Made by a program: the position numbers and the translations under genes | In this document: one piece after another, positions 27,141 through 38,185 of the stretch | Numbering within the stretch: position 1 is the first letter of the stretch | Layout of the letters: every line of letters starts with the position of its first letter | The notes under the pieces: generated by a model | Told to the model about the DNA's origin: nothing | What the model saw: the letters and a program-made list of their open reading frames with translations, nothing else | The model's database searches: none | Assembly (NCBI GenBank): GCA_016165875.1 | Contig: JABBOT010000002.1 | Span: forward strand, 14,664,605-14,728,604 | Source of the DNA: Acanthopleura granulata | Taxonomy: Eukaryota > Mollusca > Polyplacophora > Chitonida > Chitonidae | DNA: 64,000 bases | Reading direction: 5' to 3'

Positions 27141-28349
27141 ATCATTTTAACTTTGATGACAATATGCGGGCTTCTGTTCTTTTGTGACTTTTTCCACATT
27201 CTAGCTATCGTTAAAGATTAATTCTGTTCCACCAATATAGTGTGCATATCAGTAGGTCACATGTGGGCAAGTTCTCTAGTAATGAACCTTGCTCAAGTTG
27301 GTTGGTTTACCCCGGAAACTCCGTTTTCCATCGCCAATTTTCTGCTCGTAAATATATTTATATCTTTATTCAGAATGACAAACTATTTTTTGCCCCCACC
27401 CCCAAAAATATATATATATATATACCTATTTCACCATTCGAAACCAGATTCTTGACAATCTTGATAAAGCACTTTAAAGGTGAGCACTAACACAATGTGT
27501 ATGCTATCCACTTGTGTCTGTCTTCTTTGGCATATCGACCTATACATATATATTTAAAACGATTTTAGTACAAAAACCCGATTTGCTCACCCCACTACAC
27601 ATAATTTATTTATTTGATTGCTCTTTAACTTCATAATGAAGGTTTGTACAATTATGCAATAACAGTTAATATTTTGAGGTATTTACATATAGTAAATTCC
27701 CACACAACGCGCATGATAATATGAATTTTGCTCAAAATCACTGCAGGTTATGCTATACCAGACTGTAATGAACCCAGCGAATCACTAAGCTTTTAATCTT
27801 ATATTTTAATCTTCCACGACAAATCAAATCGCAAAAATAACTGATTGAGGCCAGGTATATCAGACTAAAGCATTTGTCCAGGCTTAAGATCATACCTTGT
27901 TAGGTAAACTGGAAAGCCCACAAAGTTGAGTTTGAAACAAGCAATTACACAATAACCTGACGTCATAATGTACAGTAGCTAGACTATGAAGAGCCCTAAA
28001 TGACGTGAATGTGTAATCACATCTCTAACAGCCACCTTCAGCACGTGTATAATAAGCTACAGTGTCAAGCTTTTCTCTGCACTTCTCACTAAGGCCCTGT
28101 CTTGCAGTGTTTTCTCAAGAAATAGATATCCCCTGATGACTTCCCTAGCAGACATGTACTTAAAGGCCCACGCCTTCGTAACCTGACATCTATTAAAATC
28201 GTTCGAATTTCTATTGTTGATACATTTTGAACTTCAAAGTGTTAAAAAATGTCTTTCAAATAATCATTTAGCTTTATCTCACCGGTTACAGTAACGTGTA
28301 TCACACTATTTTTCTATTTATAATAATGCATCATTTCCTCCGTGTCCAG
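27141..28349. other. Intergenic, includes a short (TA)n run near 27410
   Basis: No gene supported. A small (ta) microsatellite lies at about 27408-27424. Confidence 0.4.
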
Positions 28350-28730
28350 TATTATTCATTTGATTGGTGTTTTACGCCGAATTCTATAATATGTCATTTT
28401 ACGACGGCTGCCATAATTTATTTTACTATTTATTTGACTGTTACTTTACTCCGTACCCAAGAACATTTTACTTATTCAACGGCGGGAGGAAATCGGGCAG
28501 AGCCCAAGGGAAACCCACGACCGTTCGGAGGATGCTGGCTGACTATCTCTCTTACAGCTAAAAAGGAAGTCAACGTGACCTGGGCTTGGACTCAAAGCGA
28601 CGGTGTTGATGAGAGATTCCCGAATCATTATACCGTACTGGCGCAATAATCACACCTGCCAGGGAGAAACCTAAAGACCAGCATTGTGGTGGGAGTGCCC
28701 GACTAAAACATACCACCATCCGCAGGTTTC
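28350..28730 (-). repeat. Cluster of SINE-like fragments (at least three pieces)
   Basis: A 3' end fragment (ttgattggtgttttacgccg, then catttta-cgacggctgcc) at about 28358-28410 is followed by a second, longer copy at about 28425-28640 (tttgactg...ctccgtacccaagaacattt, ggcgggaggaaatcgggcag, ggaaacccacgaccgtt, gaggatgctggctgac). An internal fragment at about 28670-28735 contains accagcattgtggtgggag and accaccatccgcaggtttct. Confidence 0.72.
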
Positions 28731-31700
28731 TGAAGACTCAATAAATGGTTGTATTCTTAGGGATGCAGCTAGTCTCTCAACTAGTGGATTGTGTGAAATC
28801 AACATGAATTTAATTCAAACCCATAAACCCACACGCATACGTGAGTCTGTTAAATAAAAGACGAGTTAGTTGTAATTTAGCCGCAGTTAACTTTTATCAT
28901 CGGGCCATATTTGACAAAGGATGTTCAGTGTTTGTTCCTTAGTCTCCATGCTAGTTTACAGTGTTGATGACGTCCTCGTGGTCCCTATTTACTTGGAGTT
29001 CATACCAAAACTTTGATTGTTATCTAACAGACAAAATGCGTTAGTGCTCAGTCCTATTCATTTCAACTTCGGTTAATGTTGAGAATCCAGATTTCGGTAG
29101 CTCCCGGTAGCTCTGCCAAGCTCTGGCACTCATTATGTGTACACCGCATAAACGTAATGAGTGCAAGAGCTTCGGAACTATACCTGGAGATAGATTTTGG
29201 TGTACATGATTTGTATAGGCAGGATATGTTTCTAATTAGACATACCGATAGGCATATGAACAAATTAGTTTTTGACATGGTCACACTAAGCTTACCTTTG
29301 GAAATCACAGAAGATTCATCTACTCGGTAAAGATCCCGAGTATTAGCTTATTCACAAACGCAAATGTCATTTAAATCTCGAGCCATGAACAGAAGTCTGA
29401 TACAGCATTTCCAATACAATCCTGAATAATCAACCAAAGTTGTGCGATTTGGCTATTTTGTGAATTGCCGGGCCAGCTCCTAATGCTAGACTAGACTGTC
29501 CAATATTTACATGCAGAATGCTGTGCTATTGTTTTCTTTCATACCCCTGTACAGTAAAATATAAGGCTTAAACAGTAGTGTATTTAATGATATTTTTTCT
29601 GACTGAAAATCCAGGATGTTGACCACAAGCATTTTTAAAAAAACTGGTTGGCACTTGGTTCATTGTTAGACTTCTCTCACCATTGTGAAAGACTACAGAA
29701 AAATTGTATTTGCCTCAGAAATAATTTATGGCATCAGACGTTATGTAAACATTTCATTTCAGATTTCCAGGAGATCAAGGTTATATAAGGAGAGAAAGTG
29801 GCCTAAATGAAATTGAATGAAATCACAATTATGTTGTACCCTGGAGTTGAAAAGGAGTGGGTGGGTTCCTGTGATCCATTGTACTGCATTGAGGGACAAA
29901 ACTGATCCAAAATATAGGTATAAATTGAGGTCTAAACTTCTTAACATTTATCGTGTCACAAAAATAGTCCAAAGTGAACTAAGAATGTCATTCTACATAC
30001 CAACTGGATCACGGTGACAAATGGCTGGTAGTTAGTGTTGGTCCCCCTTGGTATATGTGCGGTAGAAATACTCCTGCGAACAGGTTAATTGTATTACAAC
30101 TTCTATGGTGAAAATTATCGATGTAGATGCCAGACACAAAAATCACTGCTTGAATAAAATACAGGATTACCTCGAGTACAGTGTCTACAAATCTACTCAG
30201 ATAACTCAGACAAACATGCCGAGAGAAACGTTTCACTGCATATTATGTTATAAATCTCTTCAAATGGTTGATGCAGATCTCGGACGTCAAACTATTGCTG
30301 GAATAGAAAGCAGATCCACTGTTGGTGACTTCAGTTCTTGCCTGTGGTGGGGACAGTTGACAGAACATTCGTTGAGGATTGTCTATATGCTGTGACTACA
30401 AACATGCTCCATTACTATCCGTTCACACGGACGAGATTAATCCCAAAAAATCTTGTCGAGAGTGCAAGGGTTTGTGCTTCATTCTGGCAAATGAACCGTT
30501 TTCATCGGCAGGTCAGCTTGCAAAAACATTTGAGCAACTGTTTATATCACCATGACAGCTTTGGTGACAATTAAGATAATTCTTTACTTGGAGGGTAAAC
30601 AAAGACTGTGTCAACTTGACCTTAAGCGTCTTTGCTTTAAAGGGCAGAGTGGGCATTGTGCCTTTATGATAACAAAGAACCGGTTTTAGTGCAGTTTTGA
30701 TTGCATCTTTGAAAATTGTGGGGAAAAAGTACCATTTGCACCAGACCTTTGGAATAATACTTCATTATTATGACTGGGGTTACGATCAGAGGAAACTAAG
30801 CCGGACCGGGAGGCAACCTCGAGCCTGGTTAGTTTTCGTCTGGCTAAACCAGCTATAGGACAGATTTGATCCACATGAGTGTCCAAATCCCTCAATGGAC
30901 TCTTGGCAGAATCCGTTATGCTGCTCAGCCTGTAAAGATTCCATTAAAACAGTGTTATGCGCATATGTGAACATTACACTCTTTCAGATTTAAGGTTACC
31001 ACTAAACCCTTGTTTCGTGTCTCGTCATATCCCGAGAATACGTGGCAGACTGATATCGAGTTACAGGTGTTAAAGTCTACCCTGCCCCCTACCACATTAT
31101 CCACACCAAAAACGAAGAAAATGTGGAACAAACGGCATACACTTTGCCGTTAATCTCTTTCAATCCCTCCGCACAGCGTAGACCAGTGCATCTGCCCTAG
31201 CTGCGCATGCATGGCGTCGTGTCTTATTGTTGTGTGACGTAGGAATGCTAAAGCTCAAACTGTAACGTCATGAAACAAACGGTGAAGTACACGGTTTTGT
31301 AACTTTTGGTCACGGGCCTAACATTGTGTTAAACAGTGTTAGTGACGTTTGGCCATATAGGTGAAATAGTTGTTGCCAGGTAGTTTATAACTGTGGCTGT
31401 GATGTATTGAAGGAGTGATAGGCTTCAAAATGACCTATGTTGAGATGGTAGAACGACGGCTGAGCTAGCTCTGCCGTGGACAGCGCATACCTGATAGAGG
31501 CCACAAACAGTTGCTCGTTGTTGTTGTAGAGGCTTGTCTGTGTTTGAGGGAGAATTCACGAAAAATTTGTTGGTCGACCTATCCGTGTTGCAGTTTTGTG
31601 TGTTGATAAATGATCATTTCAAAGCAGGACAGAAATCAATATGGTGCGATGATAGCCATAAAACTGCATAGAGTTTTAGTTACATATTATTATTATTATT

Positions 31701-32880
31701 TAAAAATGCAGGCCATTACTGCACATCACATAGGCTATGTGGAATGTCATATGAAATTATGAGCTATAATGTCAGTAGTTTGTTTGTCGACAACGAGATA
31801 TATCAGTTATATTTCATTTTTACCAGATTTTTATAACCTTGCCCCAGTTTTAAATCTTCCAGACAATAGTTCCGGTTGAATGTTGTCCCACAGTGCCAGA
31901 TGTGCTAACTTTCTAAGGCAATTTGATCGTGCTCTCATGTGGTGTATGTTTGTTTGGAGTTTATATATAATGTTCTGTCTCCTTGTATTATTTACCGCTT
32001 TCAGTGCAGGCATAGGTTGTTGAAACAATGAAATACTAGTAACTTACTTCTAACATATTAAAGATGGTTGTGACTACAATCCAAAGTGACTTTTACAAGT
32101 TGGTGGTCATGACATCAAACTGTGTTACATAAAGGTTGACATGAGCCAATTCTCATAAGACGGCAGAGATGACCTGAGGTATTTATAGCTTGAGGGTCAT
32201 TGTTGCAAAGGAATGTAAGGGGAAGATGTCTGAAATCATTTGCCCTTTGTCCTCAACCTATCAATCAGAAGACATTCGTAGCAGGATTACAAATCTCTTT
32301 GAGGAAAACACGAATCGAATAAATAAGTAAGAATATTTGACCCCCAATTTGGCGTGTATGCTGTTTTTAACTCATGGGATGGCCTGTAAGATAACAATAT
32401 TAGAGCAGAAGCTGAAAAAGTATCTCTACTGGTTGGACAAACTTATCAGAGAGTCAGTTGCACAAAACAGTATGTTGGTGTTTATATACTCTGTGACTAC
32501 ATTTACAGCTTGTTCCGTTAAATATTAAATACAAACTGTAGGAAGATACACACTAACGGAAGGAGTTCAAGTGAAAGTGAGAATTGACACTAGCAATAAT
32601 GTATACCTGTTACTTGTACAAAGTTTAACTGAAATCAGACAGGCAGTACAACAATGAATAATCAAAACTGAAGTCTACAATTATACCAAGTTTTATAAAA
32701 ATGAGACAAAACTGTAACGCTAGTTGCATTTTAAAAGAAGTGTTAACAAATGCTGGATGAGCAGGCAGCAGGACGAAGAACAAATCATCCAAAATGAAAA
32801 TCGATACTATCAATGATGTATGTGGATGGAGGCTACACGCGACCTAAGTTTCGAGGAAATCGTTAAAAAATCTGTAGCAG
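28731..32880. other. Intergenic, cluster of short open frames at 29.0-30.9 kb
   Basis: Plus-strand open frames at 29076-29330, 29817-30017, 30105-30395 and 30338-30574 lie close together with mixed composition. They could be the remains of a mobile element or pseudogene, but I recognise no motif. A small imperfect inverted repeat sits at about 30815-30855 (gcctggttag ... ctaaaccagc). Confidence 0.35.
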
Positions 32881-32884
32881 AAGT

Positions 32885-33180
32885 AGGGTTTTGAAAGAAA
32901 AGTTCACCGAAGCCGGACAGACAGACAGCATGGAGTCAGACAGACAGCAAGACAAAATACCACCCTGAGCATACAAAAATGTGATCACACGCATAAAACA
33001 TGACCAGCAACGTGACACAAAATGAAACAAGATACCACCATGACGATAAAACTAAGTATAATCGATGAAACAAAATATGATCCAGAGCAAAACCAAAATA
33101 TGACTATGTGCATGAAACAAACATGACCAACGTCATAAGATAACATATGATCAACTGCATGAGGCAAAGTATGGGATACA
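32885..33180. repeat. Minisatellite, period about 23 bp
   Basis: Units resembling atgatcaacgtgcatgaaac recur from about 32975 to 33175; the cleanest run is at 33075-33170 (atgatccagagc, atgactatgtgcatgaaac, atgaccaacgtcataag, atgatcaactgcatgagg). Confidence 0.7.
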
Positions 33181-33799
33181 CACAAATGTATGTGCGAATT
33201 CGAACTGCTGTTATATTCTCTAAAAGAGACATTCACAAGCATTGCTAATGTTACAAACTTTCTCACTGTTGTGTAATGTATGTTTTAGCGTTCAGTGTTG
33301 GCAATCACAGTAAAGGACCCCAGTCAGACCAGGAATAGGATGACTACAATGAGGTTCAGTCAGTCAGTAATAATTTCGCTCTTCTTTGCCAAGGTTCACT
33401 TCACCTCATGTTGTTCACTAATGTAGGAGAGAAATAATACATGACACCATACTGCGTAAATTTAATGTCATCAGTTAACTTTCATTTGACTTCAACGCAC
33501 ACGCATCAAACCAACTTGTGTTACAAGCCATCGATGTCGGGTACAATACTGCATCGCCGAGCTTTTCTAACCCTGCTTATTTGTACACTGGACGAGAAAA
33601 TAGACGTGCACGTAAAATTGTAAGCCCTCTACATAAACATGTGGCAAAAGTCCACTTGAATAGGTTAGCACAGATTGCCACCAAGGAGGGGAAGCAATTC
33701 AATGTTATTGGCCTGATATCTTTGTGCATATTAAAGATTATCTCCCTTCTTTGTGATAGCCGACCAATAAAGATGCACGTCAGTTGAGCTCCATTAAAT

Positions 33800-34010
33800 T
33801 TATTTATTATTTTATCTGATTGCTGCTTTACGCCATACCGATAATATGGCGACTGACGACGGCCAGTATTATGGTGGTAGGGAACCGGCCAGGGCTCGGG
33901 GGGAAACCAGCGACCATCCGCTGTTTGTTGGCCCACATACAACCAAAGAGGAAGCCAGCGTGAACAGGGCTTGAACTCACAGCGATCGCATTGGTGAGAG
34001 GCACCTGGGT
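33800..34010 (-). repeat. SINE-like dispersed repeat
   Basis: Reverse orientation: tgattgctgctttacgccat, gcgactgacgacggccag, tattatggtggtagggaacc, ggaaaccagcgaccatccgc, and a gggcttgaactcacagcgat block (reversed box B region) at about 33966. Confidence 0.8.
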
Positions 34011-36084
34011 TCTTACATCATAGATGTGATGTAAATGTATCAAAAATGTATTACAACGCGGCGTGACACTTAAGACGCTGAAACGCCAATTTTACACCAT
34101 CTATTCAAGGTTACTGATGTCCCATCTTCATAATTCATCCACGGTTCTTTTATCTAATCATGTATACGTGCGTATTATTTTTGTAATGTATGTCTTTATC
34201 TTACTCATATTTACGACCCAAGCCGTAGATCAAAAAGTACGTAACAACTCAACAGAATTGTTGAAAAATAAAATGTTTCAGAAAAACAAATGACCAGAAA
34301 ATTTTTTAATTTATCATTTAAATGACGATCGTCGAGGTGTGCTACGAACCCCGCCTTTAAAGTATGGTACTATATTTTTTTATTTCTTTTAAAGCTAACC
34401 GGATCTATGACTGACCTACATTTTTTCTCTGTGTATTTTGTAGCCTGCGCTGGAATTCAGTCGCGTGTTCTCGAGGCTTCTGTGTGCATGAGTTTTGTGC
34501 CATTCTACATACAGCATTCATTCTGGAAAGATGTATCCATGTTGCAAACATGTTTACGAATAAACCATACAGAATTTTCTTTATGTTAGACTTTAAATAT
34601 CAGCGACAAATCTGTTAAGCTTGCAGTCATTTTACTTATGTCCACTCGACAGCAGTCTTTTACTCAAGTTGATGTGAGAGCAGTCATATTTACTTTCGTT
34701 CATTTAGAAGGATTTTGTGGGATTTGGAGATAGCGGTTTTCATACCATTCGACCATTTTGTCATTTTGTACGCCAGTTTGGTATGTAGCACTTTTGTGAG
34801 CTTGTGTTTCGTCACTTGCTAGTTTGTTGGAGACGTTTGTTTGGAGCTTGTATCGCTCACTGTATCTTTGTGCGGTTATGTACATTTCATCCCAGTTTAC
34901 CTTGAAAGTGACTCTGTATACATTTCCGAGGAGTGAAACATACATCGCCAGCTTCTCATCGCGGACGCTATTTTCACCCCAGGAAAGTTGCACATTGCCA
35001 GGGAGTTGGATGTATACCATTGTCGGCGTACCGTGCACTCTGCCCTTCGATTTGTGAATTCCCCCAAACTGTCGAGTCTATATTTACGTGGACAGGCTTG
35101 CCTTGAGAAGCCGGAATATTCCAATCTTATTTGGACGCTGTCATTAGTAAGAAACTATATATATTTTTGCAATTACATTTATTATTTTGTATATTATTAT
35201 CAATTGTACTATTTGTCTATTTTGCATAAACGTATGTATTGAACTTATTCAAGCGTCTTGGTGTTCCTTTGTTTGATCATGTGTAAGACCTATCGCTGTC
35301 TTTTTTTATAGTTTTTGCTCTCCGATGGTGGTACCCTTACAGGAGTTCTTAGAATGTGTATATATTGTCTCTTCTTGTGGCAGGGCGAGATCATGCGCCG
35401 AAGTGACCTCAACATCATGTCGATGACAACAGATCTACCGCCCACAAAGTCATATATTATACTAACGCCATCCGACCAATTCTGCTCTAACCTTTCAGTG
35501 CTGAGCGCGTAGCAATGCAGCCACAAGTGCCATTCTTGAATAAAAGATTTTGTACCATTTTGGAAGTCGTTGGACCTAAGATTGATCCCGGATCTCCTGA
35601 TCCCTGGTTGGACGCTTCAACTACCAGGTCATCGAGGTGGGCTTCGGACCGTCGTCTAGTGGTTAATTTTGTTGTTTAACACCATACTCATTTCTTCACT
35701 TTGACAATGTTGGTCAAATTCGCAAGAGTAGGAAACCGAACCGCTCAGGGTAAACCAACGACTCGTACGTCAGCTGTGAATCTCATGTATGATCGCATAT
35801 ATTAACAGTTTCAGATTAGGTGCCTTATCTTTAATCAAAGATAAATCAAAGATTTATATTTGAAATGTGTATCAATCTCAATCTAATATTGACTGTGCTG
35901 CTTTGTTTCGTCGCAAGTGGTTAGATCGGCAACACAGCTCAAACAATAATTGGTAAAGGGGAAATAACCTACTAGGCCCACATGTGTCTTCATACTGCTT
36001 TAAATATGTCCCTTGGCTGTGTTTGTATTAGAACACGATCCAAAGGACACGCCACCTAACGTCTGGCACGTATCTGTGTATGCT
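34011..36084. other. Intergenic, with a SINE-like fragment and an unassigned open frame
   Basis: A degraded SINE-like 3' end (ttgttgtttaacaccatac ... gggtaaaccaacgactcgta) is at about 35665-35780. An open frame on the minus strand at 34700-35038 (112 codons) has balanced composition (W-G-E-N-S, W-D-E-M-Y, W-Y-E-N-R) but no family I recognise. Confidence 0.35.
34700..35038 (-). other. Unassigned open frame, possible coding remnant
   Basis: 112 codons opened by a GTG rather than an ATG, so if real it would be an internal exon or a remnant. Composition is protein-like: few low-complexity runs and three tryptophans in W-x-E contexts. It shares a short nucleotide block, gtttgtttggag (plus strand near 34830), with 31946, hinting at a dispersed repeat. 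No domain recognised. Confidence 0.2.
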
Positions 36085-36329
36085 TGGGTTTAACGTCGTA
36101 CTCAACTATTTTGCATTCATATGGCGACGAGGAGTCCTTAGAATGCGCCTTGCACGTGTGTAGTAACTTGCATGTTTCACCTGAGATTTTCGTCATGCAT
36201 TTTACATAAATTAAGTTTTAAAAAGTCGCACTCACATCGTAACGACGGTGTAGTATAAGTAAATACTCTGACGTAAATAACATCATTATTATTATTAACG
36301 TACATAACTCTGATGTGATGTTCTACGTA

Positions 36330-36600
36330 AATGTCAGTTCTGTCTTGTTCTAAATATATCCACTCGACCAGCATAGTGTAGATATAACAAGCTAGGCTGT
36401 ATTAAAATGTTTTCCTCTGTCTGAATACAAGCACATCGCCTTTAACGCAATCATATAGGTATAGTAAGATTATAATTTTGCATTTAATTAAAATTTCTCT
36501 TTATATATACATGTATTTATATATCGCCTTTACTGGTATCATCTAGATATGACAAGGGTTTAATATAAAAGACTACAGCATAGAGAGTAAAACCACAGCT
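36330..36600. repeat. Left, decayed part of a ~60-bp minisatellite
   Basis: Units such as tgttctaaatatatccactc, atacaagcacatcgccttta and tatatatcgcctttactgg followed by tatcatctagatatgacaag are diverged versions of the units at 37110-37680. Confidence 0.62.
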
Positions 36601-36818
36601 GCGGCGATAGTATGATTTGCAAATGGTCACACGTTACCGGTGAAATCCGGCTTATTTTCAGTTCCTGTCAGTTATGGTTTTATTCTAACTGTTCATGTAA
36701 GTCTTTAAGAATTACAAATAGCACGTTTCCTAGCACCATGTGGCTTAAGCAGAATGGGGTACAAAAGTTGCACTGATTTTAGATGCACTGCATGGTCTAG
36801 AATCACTCAAACTGTTAC

Positions 36819-37094
36819 GGGTAGCCACCGTGGCTCACTTGGTTAACGCACCAGGGCAGCCTAATGACCCATCCCCCTATCAATGCGGTCGCTGTTAGTT
36901 CAAGCTCAGCCCTTGCTGGCTACCTCTCCGGTCGTACGTGGGAAGGTCTGCCAGTAACCTGCGGATTGTCGTGGGTCTCCCCAGGGGGCTGCCGGGTTTC
37001 CTCCCAACATGGTGCTGGCAGTTGTCACGTAAGTGAAATATTCTTGAGTACGGCGTAAAACACCAATCAAACAAATAGATAAATAAATAAATCA
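36819..37094 (+). repeat. Full-length tRNA-derived SINE-like element (best copy in window)
   Basis: Begins gggtagccaccgtggctcac with a box A-like gtggctcacttggttaacgc, and a box B-like tagttcaagctc at about 36896. The body contains ggtctgccagtaacctgcgg, a gggtctccccagggggctgcc-type block, gggtttcctcccaacatggt and cacgtaagtgaaatattctt. It ends gagtacggcgtaaaacacca followed by atcaaacaaatagataaata repeats. About 275 bp. It sits between two blocks of the same minisatellite. Confidence 0.88.
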
Positions 37095-37109
37095 AATTGT
37101 TACGTTGTT

Positions 37110-37680
37110 GCCAGATTTCATTCATGTTCTAAATATATCGCCTTACCCGATATCATCTAGGTATGGCAAAACTATAAACGTCTTGTTCTGAATATATCGC
37201 CCTGGCCGATATCCTCCAAGTCTGACAGTGGCTATAAATGTCTTGCTGTGAATAGATCGGCTTGACGGATATGATATAGGTAACACCAGTGTGCAGCTGT
37301 CTTCTTGGAGGAATATAACCTTGGCTGATATTCTTTGGTACGACATGAGTATAATTGTCTGGAACTGAGTATACTTTTTGGGTAGTACGTGTACGTGCAT
37401 ACCATTTTAGTAGGACAAAGGAATAAACACAGCCAGATATGAAGGCATCTTCGTTGACTGGTATCGGTTTCATCACAACGGAACAAATGCATTCCTCAAA
37501 AGATCTGGCTTTCAATCATGTTATTTTTGTTATGACAAGGGAAAAACTGCCTTGACCCCAATGTTTCTTTTTTAACCGATATTATCTTGGTATGACAAGG
37601 AAATAATCTCCTTGGTCCATAGATATCATGCTTTGACCGATATTTACTGCCTGCAGGGCCTTGATGACAACAACTCCTCA
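37110..37680. repeat. Minisatellite, period about 60 bp
   Basis: Each unit has a tgttctaaatatatcgcc-type block, a cgatatcatctaggtatg block and an acaagg or ctataaa block, recurring roughly every 60 bp across nine or so units, the later ones decayed. Minus-strand open frames here (37143-37515) are artefacts of the repeat. Confidence 0.78.
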
Positions 37681-37699
37681 GCAACATTCATAGGGGACA

Positions 37700-38185
37700 T
37701 TTGCACAGTCGTACGTTACGTTACGTATCACATATACATGTATGTTATTGTGTATATAACCATACACTGATCAAAATGTAACCACTGTAGATTGTGATAC
37801 GTGTGCATGCACGTTGTTGTGTATATAACCATTCGCTGATCAGAATGTATCCGCTGTTGACTGTGATACGTTTACATGTAGGTTAATATGTATATAACCA
37901 TACGTTGTTTAGAATGTAACCGCTGGAGACTGTGATACATCTACATTTGTGTAACTGTGTATATGACCATACACTGATCAAAATGTAACCACTGTAGGCA
38001 GTAATACGTGTACATGCACGTCATTGTCATGATTGTGTATATAACCATACATTGCTCAGAATGTAACAACTGTCTACTGTGATACGGGTAGGCTGCCGTG
38101 TACTTGTATATAGCCATGTGATACATCTATTCGTACATTTATCGGTACATAACCATGTGTCGGTCAGAATGTAACCGCCCATAAT
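37700..38185. repeat. Minisatellite, period about 70 bp
   Basis: tgtgtatataaccatac or close variants starts at about 37749, 37818, 37888, 37957 and 38034, spaced 69, 70, 69 and 77 bp, each followed by actgatcaaaatgtaaccac and tgtgatacgtgtacatgcac blocks. Distinct in sequence from the array immediately to the left. Confidence 0.86.

Noticed and set aside
33577..33942. 121-codon minus-strand frame
   Set aside because: Its first third translates the SINE-like repeat at 33800-34010; the rest has no recognisable motif.
37143..37515. Overlapping minus-strand open frames of 85-120 codons
   Set aside because: They lie entirely in the ~60-bp minisatellite and repeat its unit.
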